From NCBI GenBank assembly GCA_937922595.1, contig CALAIY010000051.1:1-34138 (forward strand): a DNA stretch of 34,138 nt. Reading direction: 5' to 3'. A model generated the notes under the pieces. The model was not told the origin of the DNA, did not search any database, and was given only the letters and a program-made list of their open reading frames with translations. The stretch comes from an uncultured Verrucomicrobiales bacterium. GTDB taxonomy: Bacteria > Verrucomicrobiota > Verrucomicrobiia > Verrucomicrobiales > DEV007. A program made the position numbers and the translations under genes. Below are positions 16,116 through 25,300 of this stretch, one piece after another. Numbering within the stretch: position 1 is the first letter of the stretch; every line of letters begins with the position of its first letter.

Positions 16116-16391
16116 ATGACGAGCCGAAATATTACGGTAAAAGTAGATGAAGAAGTCTATCGCAAAGCCAGCATCCGTGCCGCCGAGCTAGACACTTCAC
16201 TATCAGCCATCGTCAGAAAATTCCTCACTGATCTCACAGTCGAAAGCCCCCAATCGAAATCAAAACGCATCCACGAATTCGAAAGCCTTTGGACAATCAG
16301 CGATGCCAAACCACGCGGGACAGTAGAACCCATTATCAGCTCGCGTAAAAACTTCTACAACGAAACGGACGCCGCCCGTGGACTTCGTTGA
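16116..16391 (+). CDS. ribbon-helix-helix antitoxin (VapB/CopG-like)
   Basis: The 91-residue protein starts SRNITVKVDEEVYRKASIR and AAELDTSLSAIVRKFLTDL, which is a ribbon-helix-helix DNA-binding domain (beta strand, helix, turn, helix; residues 3-43). The remaining half, about 45-91, is polar and probably wraps the toxin. It overlaps the PIN toxin by 14 bases. This antitoxin fold differs from the Phd-type partners of the other two PIN toxins in the window. Confidence 0.85.
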   Translation: MTSRNITVKVDEEVYRKASIRAAELDTSLSAIVRKFLTDLTVESPQSKSKRIHEFESLWTISDAKPRGTVEPIISSRKNFYNETDAARGLR

Positions 16392-16800
16392 TACCAATCT
16401 TCTTCTCTACGCCGTCGGCCGCGACGAGCGAAGCGCCGCGAAACGTGAAACCGCTCGCCAACTTCTTCCAGGAGGAGATTTTGCGATCTCGCCCCAAGTA
16501 CTTGGAGAATTTTTCACAAATGCAATCCGCCCAGACAAAGCGGCATTAAGTGAAGAAGAAGCCGCGCTGCATTGTGACATCTGGCGCCGCAATTACTTCG
16601 TCTCCCCGCTCACAGGAGACAGCTTTGATCGCGCGATCAAAAACCGCTCTCGCTACCAGACGTCCTACTGGGACTCACTCATCTTGGCCGCCGCACAAGA
16701 ATCTCATTGCCAGCGCATCTACACAGAAGACCTGCATCACGGCCAGGACTATGGCGGCGTCATCGCCCACAATCCGTTTCTAAAACAAGAATCCTCTTAA
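16378..16800 (+). CDS. vapC: PIN-domain VapC toxin, catalytic residues intact
   Basis: The 140-residue protein shows FVDTNLLLYA (first Asp), SPQVLGEFFTN (Glu), SYWDSLILAAAQ (Asp) and YTEDLHHGQDY (acidic residues near the end), the full set for a PIN ribonuclease. VapC enzymes cut specific tRNAs, rRNA or mRNA; the target here cannot be told. It starts at GTG 16378 inside the antitoxin gene and converges on ychJ, with only 42 nt between stops. Confidence 0.88.
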   Translation: MDFVDTNLLLYAVGRDERSAAKRETARQLLPGGDFAISPQVLGEFFTNAIRPDKAALSEEEAALHCDIWRRNYFVSPLTGDSFDRAIKNRSRYQTSYWDSLILAAAQESHCQRIYTEDLHHGQDYGGVIAHNPFLKQESS

Positions 16801-16842
16801 AAGACAGGAGGCTCCGCCCATCCAGCCGTAGCTAGACACCTC

Positions 16843-17319
16843 CTACGACTTCCCATCCAGATACTTCCACACGCCTTTGTAGCGGCGGAACCTGGAAATT
16901 TCGTGGAGCTCCTGCTGCTCGCCATCAATAAAATACTCGGCGGTGAACTCCACCTTCCCCGTTTTATCCTCCTTCCCGCCTTTCGCGACAGCTTCAATGG
17001 TAAGGAATCGCCACGTCGGCTGGTGGATCATCTTGGCAAGTGACGCCTTGAGCCCTTTCTCTCTCGTATCCGGATGCGTCGTCTCCACGAGATAATCGAC
17101 GAGACGGAAAAAATACGCGCTATACCGCGAGCGCATCAGCTCCTCCGCCGTCTCAGGCACCTTGGTCTTCCGATGAAAACGGCGGCAACAGTCGCGATAC
17201 TCACGTTTACTCTTACAGGGACAGAGCGAACGATCCCGTTCGCGAAACTGCTCTTCAGGTGCCCCCTCCGAGCCCGTAGGCTCTTCTTCCGGTAGCTGCT
17301 GATCATCCATGTCTTCCAT
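16843..17319 (-). CDS. ychJ: YchJ-family protein with SEC-C zinc motif
   Basis: The 158-residue protein has an acidic N-terminus (residues 1-27), then a zinc-binding SEC-C motif, LCPCKSKREYRDCCRRFH, and the family core ETAEELMRSRYSAYFFRLVDYLVETTH. Then come PTWRFLTIE and an NTF2-like domain with VEFTAEYF and HEISRFRRYKGVWKYLDG. The family (UPF0225/YchJ) has no firmly established function. The glycine of the usual CxCxSG is replaced by Lys. It begins 10 nt after waaA ends and is the last gene of the - strand run. Confidence 0.88.
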   Translation of the reverse strand: MEDMDDQQLPEEEPTGSEGAPEEQFRERDRSLCPCKSKREYRDCCRRFHRKTKVPETAEELMRSRYSAYFFRLVDYLVETTHPDTREKGLKASLAKMIHQPTWRFLTIEAVAKGGKEDKTGKVEFTAEYFIDGEQQELHEISRFRRYKGVWKYLDGKS

Positions 17320-17329
17320 ATCCGATTAC

Positions 17330-18631
17330 CTAGCGCATCTCTGCCGGTCTATCCACTGATCCTCGAAGAAGAAGCTGCTTTGCCGTACGAACGCAAGCAC
17401 CCCGATGGGATTCCAGAACCGCTTTCCCCTGCTCGCCGGCCTTACTCCTCAGCGCGACTTCAATCATTGCCGGAAGATCCGCTGAACTCTCCGCAATGAG
17501 AATCCCCTTAGCCTTCCTGAGCTGTGCTACCAACGCCGCAAAATTCTCCATATGAGGTCCAATCACAGTTGGCTTCCCAGCCGCGATCGCTTCTGCCGGA
17601 TTTTGCCCACCTTTGGCCAAGAACGATTTCCCAATAATCACAACGTCAGCAAGCTGAGTCCACCCGTTCAGTTCACCAGTCGTATCAATGAGAAAGATAT
17701 CCGGATCGCACTCTCCAGACTTCCCAGTACGCCGCTCAACCGAAAAACGACCTCCTAATTCCTTAACCAATTCCCCCGAACGCTCCACGTGCCTCGGACA
17801 AATCATCAACCTCAATTCCGAATGCCTCTCACGAGCCACACCTACAGCCTCCGCAATCAGCCGCTCTTCCCCAGAGTGCGTACTCGCAGCAAGCACAACC
17901 GTAACGCCCGCCGGCCACACACTCTGCAAACGCTCACGCACACCTCCAAGATCTAGCGCACAAGCGGCACCCGACGGGTCAAATTTAAGACTCCCAGTCA
18001 CTCCGATCCTATCTTCAGCCACCCCCAACCCCATCCAAATCTCCTTATCCGAACCCTCCTGAACCCCAACGAAACTTAGCAACCGATAAATCGGAGCAAC
18101 CAATCTACGAAACTTCGTAAACCGCCGAGCACTACGTGGCGAAAGCCGCGCATTCACCAGCGAGACCGGAATACCAGCAGCATGAGCCGCCGTAAGAAAA
18201 TTCGGCCAAATTTCGGCCTCAACCAGCACCACTTGTTTCGGCCGCACAAGTGCGAGAGCCCGATGAACAACCCCCGGAAGATCTAGTGGGCTGTATATAA
18301 CCGAAACCTCCGAGGGAAGCTGCTCACAAGCAACAGCATGCCCCGTAGGTGTCGTCGTGCTAAGAACAATCTTCCTCTCCGGCTCCAACTCCAGCAATGC
18401 CCCAATAAGCCGCTTCGCAATGAGCACTTCACCCACACTCACCGCATGAACCCAAATATCAGTAGGCACCACAAACAAAGCCCTCGCCTCATCAGAATAG
18501 ACTGAAAGACGTTGCAGAAAATTCTCCCGAGCATTCCCCCGCTGCCGCGCTTTCCGGACAGCCGCAGGCAGCGCTACAAGGAGAGCCACCGGAAGGAGAA
18601 AATTATAAATAACTAAGACTAGACTCCTCAC
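17330..18631 (-). CDS. waaA: 3-deoxy-D-manno-octulosonic acid (Kdo) transferase
   Basis: WaaA (KdtA) adds Kdo to lipid IVA at the inner membrane during LPS synthesis. The N-terminal SLVLVIYNFLLPVALLVALP is the membrane anchor. WVHAVSVGEVLIAK carries the conserved acidic active-site region, followed by TTTPTGHA, YSPLDLPGVV, EAEIWPNFL and VNARLS. The second lobe includes GSLKFD, GKSFLAKGGQNPAEA and GPHMENF. GTG 18631 gives the family-like N-terminus RSLVLVIYN. TTG 18637, with GGGGGG about 8 nt upstream, and GTG 18667 are other possible starts. Together with the RfaE2 domain it indicates an LPS-bearing outer membrane. Confidence 0.92.
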   Translation of the reverse strand: MRSLVLVIYNFLLPVALLVALPAAVRKARQRGNARENFLQRLSVYSDEARALFVVPTDIWVHAVSVGEVLIAKRLIGALLELEPERKIVLSTTTPTGHAVACEQLPSEVSVIYSPLDLPGVVHRALALVRPKQVVLVEAEIWPNFLTAAHAAGIPVSLVNARLSPRSARRFTKFRRLVAPIYRLLSFVGVQEGSDKEIWMGLGVAEDRIGVTGSLKFDPSGAACALDLGGVRERLQSVWPAGVTVVLAASTHSGEERLIAEAVGVARERHSELRLMICPRHVERSGELVKELGGRFSVERRTGKSGECDPDIFLIDTTGELNGWTQLADVVIIGKSFLAKGGQNPAEAIAAGKPTVIGPHMENFAALVAQLRKAKGILIAESSADLPAMIEVALRSKAGEQGKAVLESHRGACVRTAKQLLLRGSVDRPAEMR

Positions 18632-18689
18632 TTTCAATTGCAGTTCCCCCCAGAAATAAGTTCCCACGTTCTCCCACCCAAAAAATAAG

Positions 18690-18720
18690 ATCTGTGTCTA
18701 CCTGTGTTCATCTGTGGTTC
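18690..18720. repeat. 10-bp-period repeat overlapping the end of rsmD
   Basis: Three adjacent 10-mers, TCTGTGTCTA, CCTGTGTTCA and TCTGTGGTTC, share CTGTG. On the other strand this reads ACCACAGATGA then ACACAG, a form I recall as an intergenic repeat in many bacterial genomes. It encodes the last residues (NHR) and stop of rsmD. Confidence 0.6.
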
Positions 18721-19256
18721 AAGAAATGGATCGTAGTATCACCATAGGTCTTCGAAATCTCCAACTCCCAAAGATCACTCTGAAAGCTGCGCGACTCAGT
18801 TTCTAAAACAAAAAGCCCTCCTGGCTTCAATGCCTGAGCCAAGATTTCGGACTTCAAGAGCGCTTCCGCAAAATCCCGGTCGGACTTACGCTTCACATAT
18901 GGCGGGTCAGCAAAGATAAGATCATAACTCGCCGAGGTGAGCGTCTTAGTGACGGCAAGGGCATCGCGAACCTGAATAAGAGCATTTTCGCCAAGGCGAG
19001 ATTTCTCTAGATTTTCCCGAAGAATCTCCGCAGCCGCCCGATTGCGCTCCACAAAAGTCGCGTGAGCCGCACCACGGCTCAACGATTCAAGCCCAAGCGC
19101 CCCCGAGCCCGCAAAAAGATCGAGAACTTTGGCCCCCTCCAACCTATTTCCAAGCGTCGCAAAAAGCGATTCGCGGACACGATCAGCAGTAGGCCGCGTG
19201 ACGCCTTTGGGGACTTTAAGAGGAATGCCTCCGGCAATACCTGAGATGATGCGCAT
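18708..19256 (-). CDS. rsmD: 16S rRNA (guanine966-N2)-methyltransferase
   Basis: RsmD methylates G966 of 16S rRNA with S-adenosylmethionine. The 182-residue protein opens with RIISGIAGGIPLKVP and RPTADRVRESLFATL (21-35), then the SAM-binding DLFAGSGALGLESLSRGA (46-63), FVERNRAA, and the catalytic DPPY (117-120). LKPGGLFVLE follows. Its last codons and stop lie in the 10-bp-period repeat at 18690-18720, so the natural C-terminus may have been replaced there. It starts 19 nt after the AsmA-like gene ends. Confidence 0.95.
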   Translation of the reverse strand: MRIISGIAGGIPLKVPKGVTRPTADRVRESLFATLGNRLEGAKVLDLFAGSGALGLESLSRGAAHATFVERNRAAAEILRENLEKSRLGENALIQVRDALAVTKTLTSASYDLIFADPPYVKRKSDRDFAEALLKSEILAQALKPGGLFVLETESRSFQSDLWELEISKTYGDTTIHFLNHR

Positions 19257-19275
19257 GGGGAAAAGTATTCAGGGT

Positions 19276-20616
19276 TCAGTTTTCAGAGCCTGGATTTTGG
19301 AAGTCTTTAAGTAAATCTCGGAGATTGATTGGTGGCCGCTCATTGGAGAAATAGAGCTGAGGCGCGGTAGCCTTGCCACGGATCGCGAAATCGGTAAAAG
19401 CGAGCGGACTTGATGGGAGGAGAGCGAAAGTGGGAGATTCTCCTCCAAAAACGGGAGAGAGCAGTTTTTGGGCAACCGGGAGAGCATCGGAAAAGACATA
19501 GGGGCGAAGATTTATCGCGAGGTCGCCGCCGAGGGTCGCGTGGCCAGAAGCACGAAGGGAGAGCGCACCCGAGCCAGAGGCAATAGCGCGCGCATCCGCG
19601 ATCTGAAATATCCCGCCTTGGATCACCGCTTGGAGCTGAGCCTGGATAAACTCGGTGGAGGGAAAATCTTTAAGGGAGAGTTTTTCGGCAGCTTTAATCT
19701 GCACTTGGCCACTCCAGGACTGCGGACGTAGCGCACTTCCCTGAATCTTCACCGAAGCGTCAGCCGCACCGACCACCGTAGGATACGTGAGCCCTTTGAT
19801 TCCCACGTCCGCAGCGAAGGGAATCGCAGAACCTTTTGGCGCGAGCTGCACGCTACCAGTGAGCGGCGCGCCCAGAACACTTCCCGAAAGACTCGTTATA
19901 TTGAATAAGTCCTCTTCGCCACGCTCAAGATCTCCCCTGATCCCCGAGGCCACCTTGTGGTTCACAATCATGAGCAATCCCAGGGAAACCTCCCCCTCTC
20001 CTTCAGCGGGTAAAACGAGATCGCAATCTTCCGCAAGAATAAGGTCGGCTCCATCAGATTGGTCTCTTATAGCAAAACGCACGTCTTCGATTTGGACGGC
20101 TCCAATTGAAGTCCGCCAACGCTTGGGAGCCTCTTTTTTTACAATCACCGGAGGCTTCGGAGGTATTTTTTCCTGAGCAACAATTGGAGGCGACTCAGGC
20201 TTCGGAACCGGCGCAGCCGAGGGCTCTGGAGAAACAGAGGCGACGACGCTCGGTATCCTTGCAGGCGGCCGATAGAGAAAGGTCAAATTCCCCCCCTTAA
20301 GTGCAACATCACGAACGGACAGGACTCGGGAGAAAAGCTTGGTCTCATCGAGACTCAGGGAGAACGAATCCGCGCGTATGACACTGCCATCGCCCACTTT
20401 AAAATTGGAAACCTGCACCCCACCCCACGGGCTGTAAGTAAGCGAATCGGCAGTCCCGCTGAGTCCGACCCGTCGCCCAGCAATCGAAATCGCCTTCCCC
20501 CGCACCTTAGGGATGAGCAGCGCGGCATTCAGGCAGAGCAGTGCGATTGCAGGGGAAAGCGCAAAAAGCACTGCCACCCGGCAAAACCACCGCTTACGAC
20601 TAGCGCTTCCCTTCAC
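19276..20616 (-). CDS. AsmA-like inner-membrane-anchored protein
   Basis: I start at GTG 20616, which overlaps the rhomboid stop by 17 bases; the longer frame from 20691 would read antisense-free but deep into the rhomboid gene. The 446-residue product has one N-terminal membrane span (FCRVAVLFALSPAIALLCL, about 10-28) followed by a periplasmic part. Near residues 125-165 there is a Pro/Lys-rich linker (VPKPESPPIVAQEKIPPKP). The rest is repetitive beta-strand-rich sequence with alternating hydrophobics and many Gly/Ser, as in AsmA/YhdP-like lipid-transport and outer-membrane biogenesis proteins. The family link is by pattern, without a decisive motif. Neighbours waaA and rhomboid fit an envelope role. 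Confidence 0.65.
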   Translation of the reverse strand: MKGSASRKRWFCRVAVLFALSPAIALLCLNAALLIPKVRGKAISIAGRRVGLSGTADSLTYSPWGGVQVSNFKVGDGSVIRADSFSLSLDETKLFSRVLSVRDVALKGGNLTFLYRPPARIPSVVASVSPEPSAAPVPKPESPPIVAQEKIPPKPPVIVKKEAPKRWRTSIGAVQIEDVRFAIRDQSDGADLILAEDCDLVLPAEGEGEVSLGLLMIVNHKVASGIRGDLERGEEDLFNITSLSGSVLGAPLTGSVQLAPKGSAIPFAADVGIKGLTYPTVVGAADASVKIQGSALRPQSWSGQVQIKAAEKLSLKDFPSTEFIQAQLQAVIQGGIFQIADARAIASGSGALSLRASGHATLGGDLAINLRPYVFSDALPVAQKLLSPVFGGESPTFALLPSSPLAFTDFAIRGKATAPQLYFSNERPPINLRDLLKDFQNPGSEN

Positions 20617-21553
20617 GAGCGCGGAGTCTTTCGGAAACCTCGTCAAGAATGGCGCGCTCTTCTTTCGTGATGCTCTGCATCCCTTTGGCACTCACCTTAT
20701 CGAGAATGTCATCATAGCGCTCCATCACATCAGATTCCTCACGTGTCCGAGGTGCCGGGCGTTCACGACGAGAAAACGGATTTTTCATTTCCGAGCGCTT
20801 CCGCTGCTGGCCAAGATCGAAACTGGTGAGGCTGCCGTCGGCGTAGCCAAGGCGGCGAACAAAAAAGAAGCCAAAGAGTGCTCCACCGAGGTGAGCGAAG
20901 TGAGCCGTGCCATAAACCATCCCCGGTTTCCCCTGACCGCTAATCATCGTAAAAATGCCAAGCGCGAGCGAAATAATGATCGCAGCGCGTCCAATTGTTC
21001 GCGCACGAAGCTCGATTGGAATGGGAACGAGCATCGTAATTCGATTTTCTGGAGAGAGACAACATGAGGCGAGAAGAATAGCAAATGCACCTCCTGAAGC
21101 TCCAAAAAGATAAGTATTCGAATTCGTAAGTAGCTGCAACACAGCGCCACAGACACCACCAACGAGAAGAATAATCAAAAAGTTTCGCGACCCTAGCTCT
21201 GAGAGCACAGCACGCCCAAACATCCAGATCATAAGCAAATTCAGTGCAATATGCAGAAAAGCCAGCCCCCCAGCCTCAAATCCAGAATGGACGAATTGGT
21301 GGGTAAGCAGCGTCCATATTTCCCCCTCCTTAAGTGCTTCGACACTCACACCAAAGCCAGGAGCCCACCCACCACCGCCATCTGAAATCCGAAACGGCGG
21401 TGTTTCCGAAAAAATAAAATTCTGGAGAAAAAACACCGCGAGATTGATCGCGATGACCCAGGTGAGAACACTCCAGGTCGAGGGGCTGCCGAGACCGCCG
21501 CCGCCTCCAAAGCTGGGGCGCTCACTGCGCATGTAGTCACGGTTATCGAGCAT
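20600..21553 (-). CDS. rhomboid intramembrane serine protease with C-terminal soluble domain
   Basis: Rhomboids cleave substrates inside the membrane with a Ser-His dyad. The 317-residue protein has a Gly-rich N-terminus, a span at about 29-47, HIALN (101-105), the catalytic serine S153 in FGASGGAFA and the catalytic histidine H221 in AHFAHLGG. About six spans are visible. After about residue 235 there is a charged cytoplasmic tail ending MERYDDILDKVSAKGMQSI, TKEERAILDEVSERL, a small domain found on many PVC/Bacteroidetes rhomboids (DUF6576-like). It is the first gene of the - strand run; a TAATAA box lies 5 nt before the ATG. Confidence 0.92.
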   Translation of the reverse strand: MLDNRDYMRSERPSFGGGGGLGSPSTWSVLTWVIAINLAVFFLQNFIFSETPPFRISDGGGGWAPGFGVSVEALKEGEIWTLLTHQFVHSGFEAGGLAFLHIALNLLMIWMFGRAVLSELGSRNFLIILLVGGVCGAVLQLLTNSNTYLFGASGGAFAILLASCCLSPENRITMLVPIPIELRARTIGRAAIIISLALGIFTMISGQGKPGMVYGTAHFAHLGGALFGFFFVRRLGYADGSLTSFDLGQQRKRSEMKNPFSRRERPAPRTREESDVMERYDDILDKVSAKGMQSITKEERAILDEVSERLRAREGKR

Positions 21554-21555
21554 AT

Positions 21556-21564
21556 ATATTATTA
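21556..21564 (-). promoter_or_regulatory. AT-rich -10-like box of the rhomboid gene
   Basis: On the - strand TAATAATAT lies 2-5 nt before the ATG at 21553. No clear -35 is seen. Divergent to the promoter of the secreted protein at 21675. Confidence 0.3.
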
Positions 21565-21639
21565 GGGGAGACTACAAAAGCACGGGGCGGAAGGGGTGTC
21601 GAATGCGATCATTTTTCTGCTCAGCGATCTCCTGGAAAC

Positions 21640-21667
21640 TTGTCGCGAGAAAACTCCCGGCTAGTCT
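21640..21667 (+). promoter_or_regulatory. putative leaderless promoter of the 203-residue secreted protein
   Basis: TTGTCG (21640-21645) and TAGTCT (21662-21667) are 16 nt apart. The -10 box ends 7 nt before ATG 21675, with CTGCCCC between and no ribosome binding site. Confidence 0.4.
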
Positions 21668-21674
21668 CTGCCCC

Positions 21675-22286
21675 ATGACACGATTTCTTGCCCCAATTCT
21701 CGCACTGAGCTGTTTTGTTGGAACAACCGAGCTATCCCCAGCAGAGAAGCCGAAAGCAGAGATCCCTAGCGCTGGCGTGGTCGATCCAAACGATCACCCC
21801 GCCTCAACCATCGTGATTCAGTACTTAAACCACGCACTTCGTCACGAATGGACCAAGGCGACCTCTCTCATTACCGCAAATTCCCTCTCCAACGTCCACC
21901 AAGGTTGGGTCGCTGGAGTGAAGCGAAATGCCCGAACCATTGATGACGAGATGGATGCCGTAAGGCTCGTCGGAAAAAAATCCCTCAAAGAAGTGGAGAA
22001 TATGGATTCTGGAGCATTCTATGCAGCCTACCACAAAGCTCAGCAGAGAGAATTCGCGATGGATGAAGATCGCCTCGCACAGATCATGAAATCACTCCAA
22101 GTGAACGTTCTTTCAGCAGGAGTGGAAGGCGATTCTCTCGTTCACATCCTCGTGCGCACAAAGCACGTGGACGACAATGCACAGGTATCAAACCTCGAAC
22201 TCGTCTCCCTCCGAAAAACAGAATCAGGCTGGCGTGTGTCCCTGATGGAGAAAGGCCCAAAGCTCATCCCTCTCAAGAAAAAATAG
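21675..22286 (+). CDS. small secreted protein of unknown function
   Basis: ATG 21675 gives a signal peptide (MTRFLAPILALSCFVGTTEL, residues 1-20). The longer frame from 21603 would place this peptide internally and read through the promoter. The mature part (about 180 residues) is soluble and mixed alpha/beta: ASTIVIQYLNHALRHEWTKA, a central helical section with KSLKEVENMDSGAFYAAYHK, and a C-terminal beta section (LVHILVRTKHVD, LVSLRKTESGWRVSLMEKG). The ending resembles NTF2-like or DUF4878-type small folds, but I do not recognise a family. It is divergent from the rhomboid gene and 82 nt before the giant protein gene. Confidence 0.7.
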   Translation: MTRFLAPILALSCFVGTTELSPAEKPKAEIPSAGVVDPNDHPASTIVIQYLNHALRHEWTKATSLITANSLSNVHQGWVAGVKRNARTIDDEMDAVRLVGKKSLKEVENMDSGAFYAAYHKAQQREFAMDEDRLAQIMKSLQVNVLSAGVEGDSLVHILVRTKHVDDNAQVSNLELVSLRKTESGWRVSLMEKGPKLIPLKKK

Positions 22287-22335
22287 GAAAGCGCCCTCAT
22301 CCAAAAAAATATGGAGAAATCGAGGCTTCCCAATG

Positions 22336-22363
22336 TTTAAAGGCAATTAAATCGGGCTAAGGT
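22336..22363 (+). promoter_or_regulatory. possible promoter of the giant secreted protein gene
   Basis: TTTAAA (22336-22341) and TAAGGT (22358-22363) are 16 nt apart; GCCCC then separates the box from GTG 22369. The layout copies that at 21640-21675, with a C run directly before the start. Confidence 0.3.
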
Positions 22364-22368
22364 GCCCC

Positions 22369-25300
22369 GTGATTACCTCAAAGAAACTGGCCATTCTGGC
22401 CTTCACAACCATCGCGAGCCCGCTGACGCTTTTAGCATCAATTCAAATCAGCGAAATCCACTATCGCCCCTCGGGCACACCCGAGCCGATTGCCGAAGAA
22501 TTTATCGAAATCACCAATGATGGGGCTCTCCCCTACGCACTCTCCGGACACCGTTTTTCGAGAGGCATCCGTTACACATTCCCCGACGTCACCCTCCCGC
22601 CCGGAGGACGCTTCGTCGTACGCCCCCCCTGGGAAGGAACCCTAAGCAATTCTGGGGAAACACTCACCCTCGTCACCGACACTGGTGCCGAAATCGACAC
22701 CGTAAAATATGCGGACGGCGGCGACTGGGCTCGTCGCACCGCAGGCCGGCGCGATTTCGGCCACCGGGGCTGGATCTGGTGGAGCACGCATGATGGCCTA
22801 GGTGCATCTCTAGAACGCGTAAACCCACAATTCCCAAACGAGCACGGCCACAATTGGGCAGCTAACCTCACCTCCGGCGGAACACCCGGCAGCCAAAGTA
22901 GTATCGAATCCACCGATACCGCACCACTCATCCTCAATGTCAGCCACACCCCTGCCATCCCTTCCCCATCTCAAAGCGTCGCAATCAAATGCGAGATCAT
23001 CGGCAGCGAAAGCGCTTCGGTATTTTTCCGAAGCTCTGGTACTTTCAGATTTCAAAATCTACCACTCCTACCATTCACCGGAGGAAATGAACGCGAGCGT
23101 ACAACACACCTTCCTCCAATGCCCGATGGCACAATTGTCGAAGTCTATATCGAAGCAGAATCCGCGACAGGAATCACCCGCACCATCCCATCAAACGCAC
23201 CTTCGACCACCTTGCTCTATCAGGTCGATGAATCATTTAACCCCGACGCGATTCCCAGCAATGCCCCACCGAGTTACTATCTCATCATGCCCCGAGACGA
23301 GCGCAATGAGCTTGCTCGCATCGGAAACAATCTAACCGAATCGAAAAGCAACGCCCAATTCAACGCCACATTTATCAGCGCTGAACCGGGCAGAATCCGC
23401 GTGCGCCACCAATGCGGCGTCCGCAACCGCGGCGCTTCAAGCCGCTTCCCTCCACCAAACAACTATCTTGTCACCTTCCCTCCGGACGATCCGTGGGATG
23501 GACTCACCTCCGTAAAATTCAACGCGGACAATCCCTTCTCCCAAGTCGCAGGAAGCACTCTTTTCGCCGCACTCGGAATCGAAACTGCCGACACTTCCCC
23601 TGCTCGCCTGATCATTAATGGAATCAACCCCGCAACGCCGGATGCGCCGATGTATGGCCACTACGCAATGGTCGAGCCGCTCAATTCACAATTTACGGAA
23701 AACCATTTCCCAGACGACTCCGACGGCAACCTCTACCAAGTCCGTGACAACGAACGAATCAGCGACTCCGGCGAGCTACAATTCGAAGGCAGCGACCCAG
23801 ACGAATACCGGGACACCTATTTTAAACAGACCAATAGCTCCCGCGACGACTTCTCCGATATCATCACACTCACCCAAAACCTCCAGAACGAACCCACTTT
23901 CTCAAAAAGCGCCAATCTCGACCAATGGGCGCGCTTCTTCGCCGCCGATGCGCTACTCGGCAATTTCGAAGGCGGCCTCACCACCGGAAAAGGTGATGAC
24001 TACGCTCTCTATTCAGGAAAAACAGATCCACGCTTCCGACTCATCCCCCACGACCTCGATACCCTAGGAGCTGCCGGAGTCAGCTCCGTATCTCCCCGCC
24101 GCTCCCCTACCTATTATGACCGAGTAGAGGGGCTCCGCCCACTATTCCATAGCCCATCATTTCTCCGAAAATACTATCATGAGCTCATCACCCTCCTCGA
24201 TTCCACCTATGCGCCAAGTGCCCTAGGCCAAAGCTTAGACGGCTGGACCGATGGCACCCCAAGAGCGGACGCCATCGCATTCATGGATGCTCGAGCGAAT
24301 TACATTCGCGCAGTAATCCCGACCACATTCTCTATCACTAGCCCCACTCCAAACGCCGATAATAAATACATCACCGATAGCGGCACCATCACCCTCTCAG
24401 GAACCTTCGATGCCACAACCACCGCATCCATCACCCTAAACGCCACTCCTGTAACCGTCTTTTCCCGCACCGGAACCTGGAGCGCAACCATAAGCACCTC
24501 CCCCGGTGAGTCCCTCGTTGGCCTGCGCGCATTCGATGATTCAGGAATCGCCATTCATGAGAGCTTCATTACCATCTGGGACACGCGCAACGCCACAGAT
24601 ACGATCTTAGAAGGCGATCTCGCTCCCAGCTCGCAGACTCCCGGAGACCTCCAAATCACACTCCCCTCATCCGCTTCGCCTGGCGTGCCATTCCTCGTTC
24701 GCATCGATATCACCGATCCCTCCACCGGCCAGATTCAGCGCAATCGCTGGGATGCAAGAGCCGCTCTCAGCATCTCTTCGCCCAACGCACTCATCACACC
24801 CACCTCAATCCCCATCACCAACGGCAGAGGAAGCGCACTCATCACCATCAACGGCACAAACACCGGAGAAACGCTCACCCTAAGCGCCGACCTGGATGGC
24901 AGCACAATAAGCCGAGACCTCACTTTCCCCGCACCCAATTCCACAAACGTCTCCGGAATCCTCCCGGGAAACTCCACTAATTGGAGCGGCGTCATCACCG
25001 TCACCGGAGACGTCACCGTCCCTGTCGGACATACCCTCACCATCGAAGCAGGCACCCAAATCAAGTTAGCAGGAGACAATTTCCCAGGGAGGACAACCGG
25101 CACCGATATCATCGTGCAAGGAAATCTCCAAGCAAATGGCAGCTCATCCGCACCAATCACCCTCTCTCCAGCAATCCCCGGAATGATATGGGGACAGCTT
25201 CGATTCACCGACGCCCTGCCATCCCTCATTCGCTACACCCACATTCATGGCGCCGGTCACGCTCCAGGCGGCGGACACACCGGGAAAGGACGCGTCATAG

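Noticed and set aside
16801-16842. GAGGCTCCGCC, shared as reverse complement with 8043-8053
   Set aside because: An 11-mer match in GC-rich DNA is expected by chance at this window size; no longer shared unit surrounds it.
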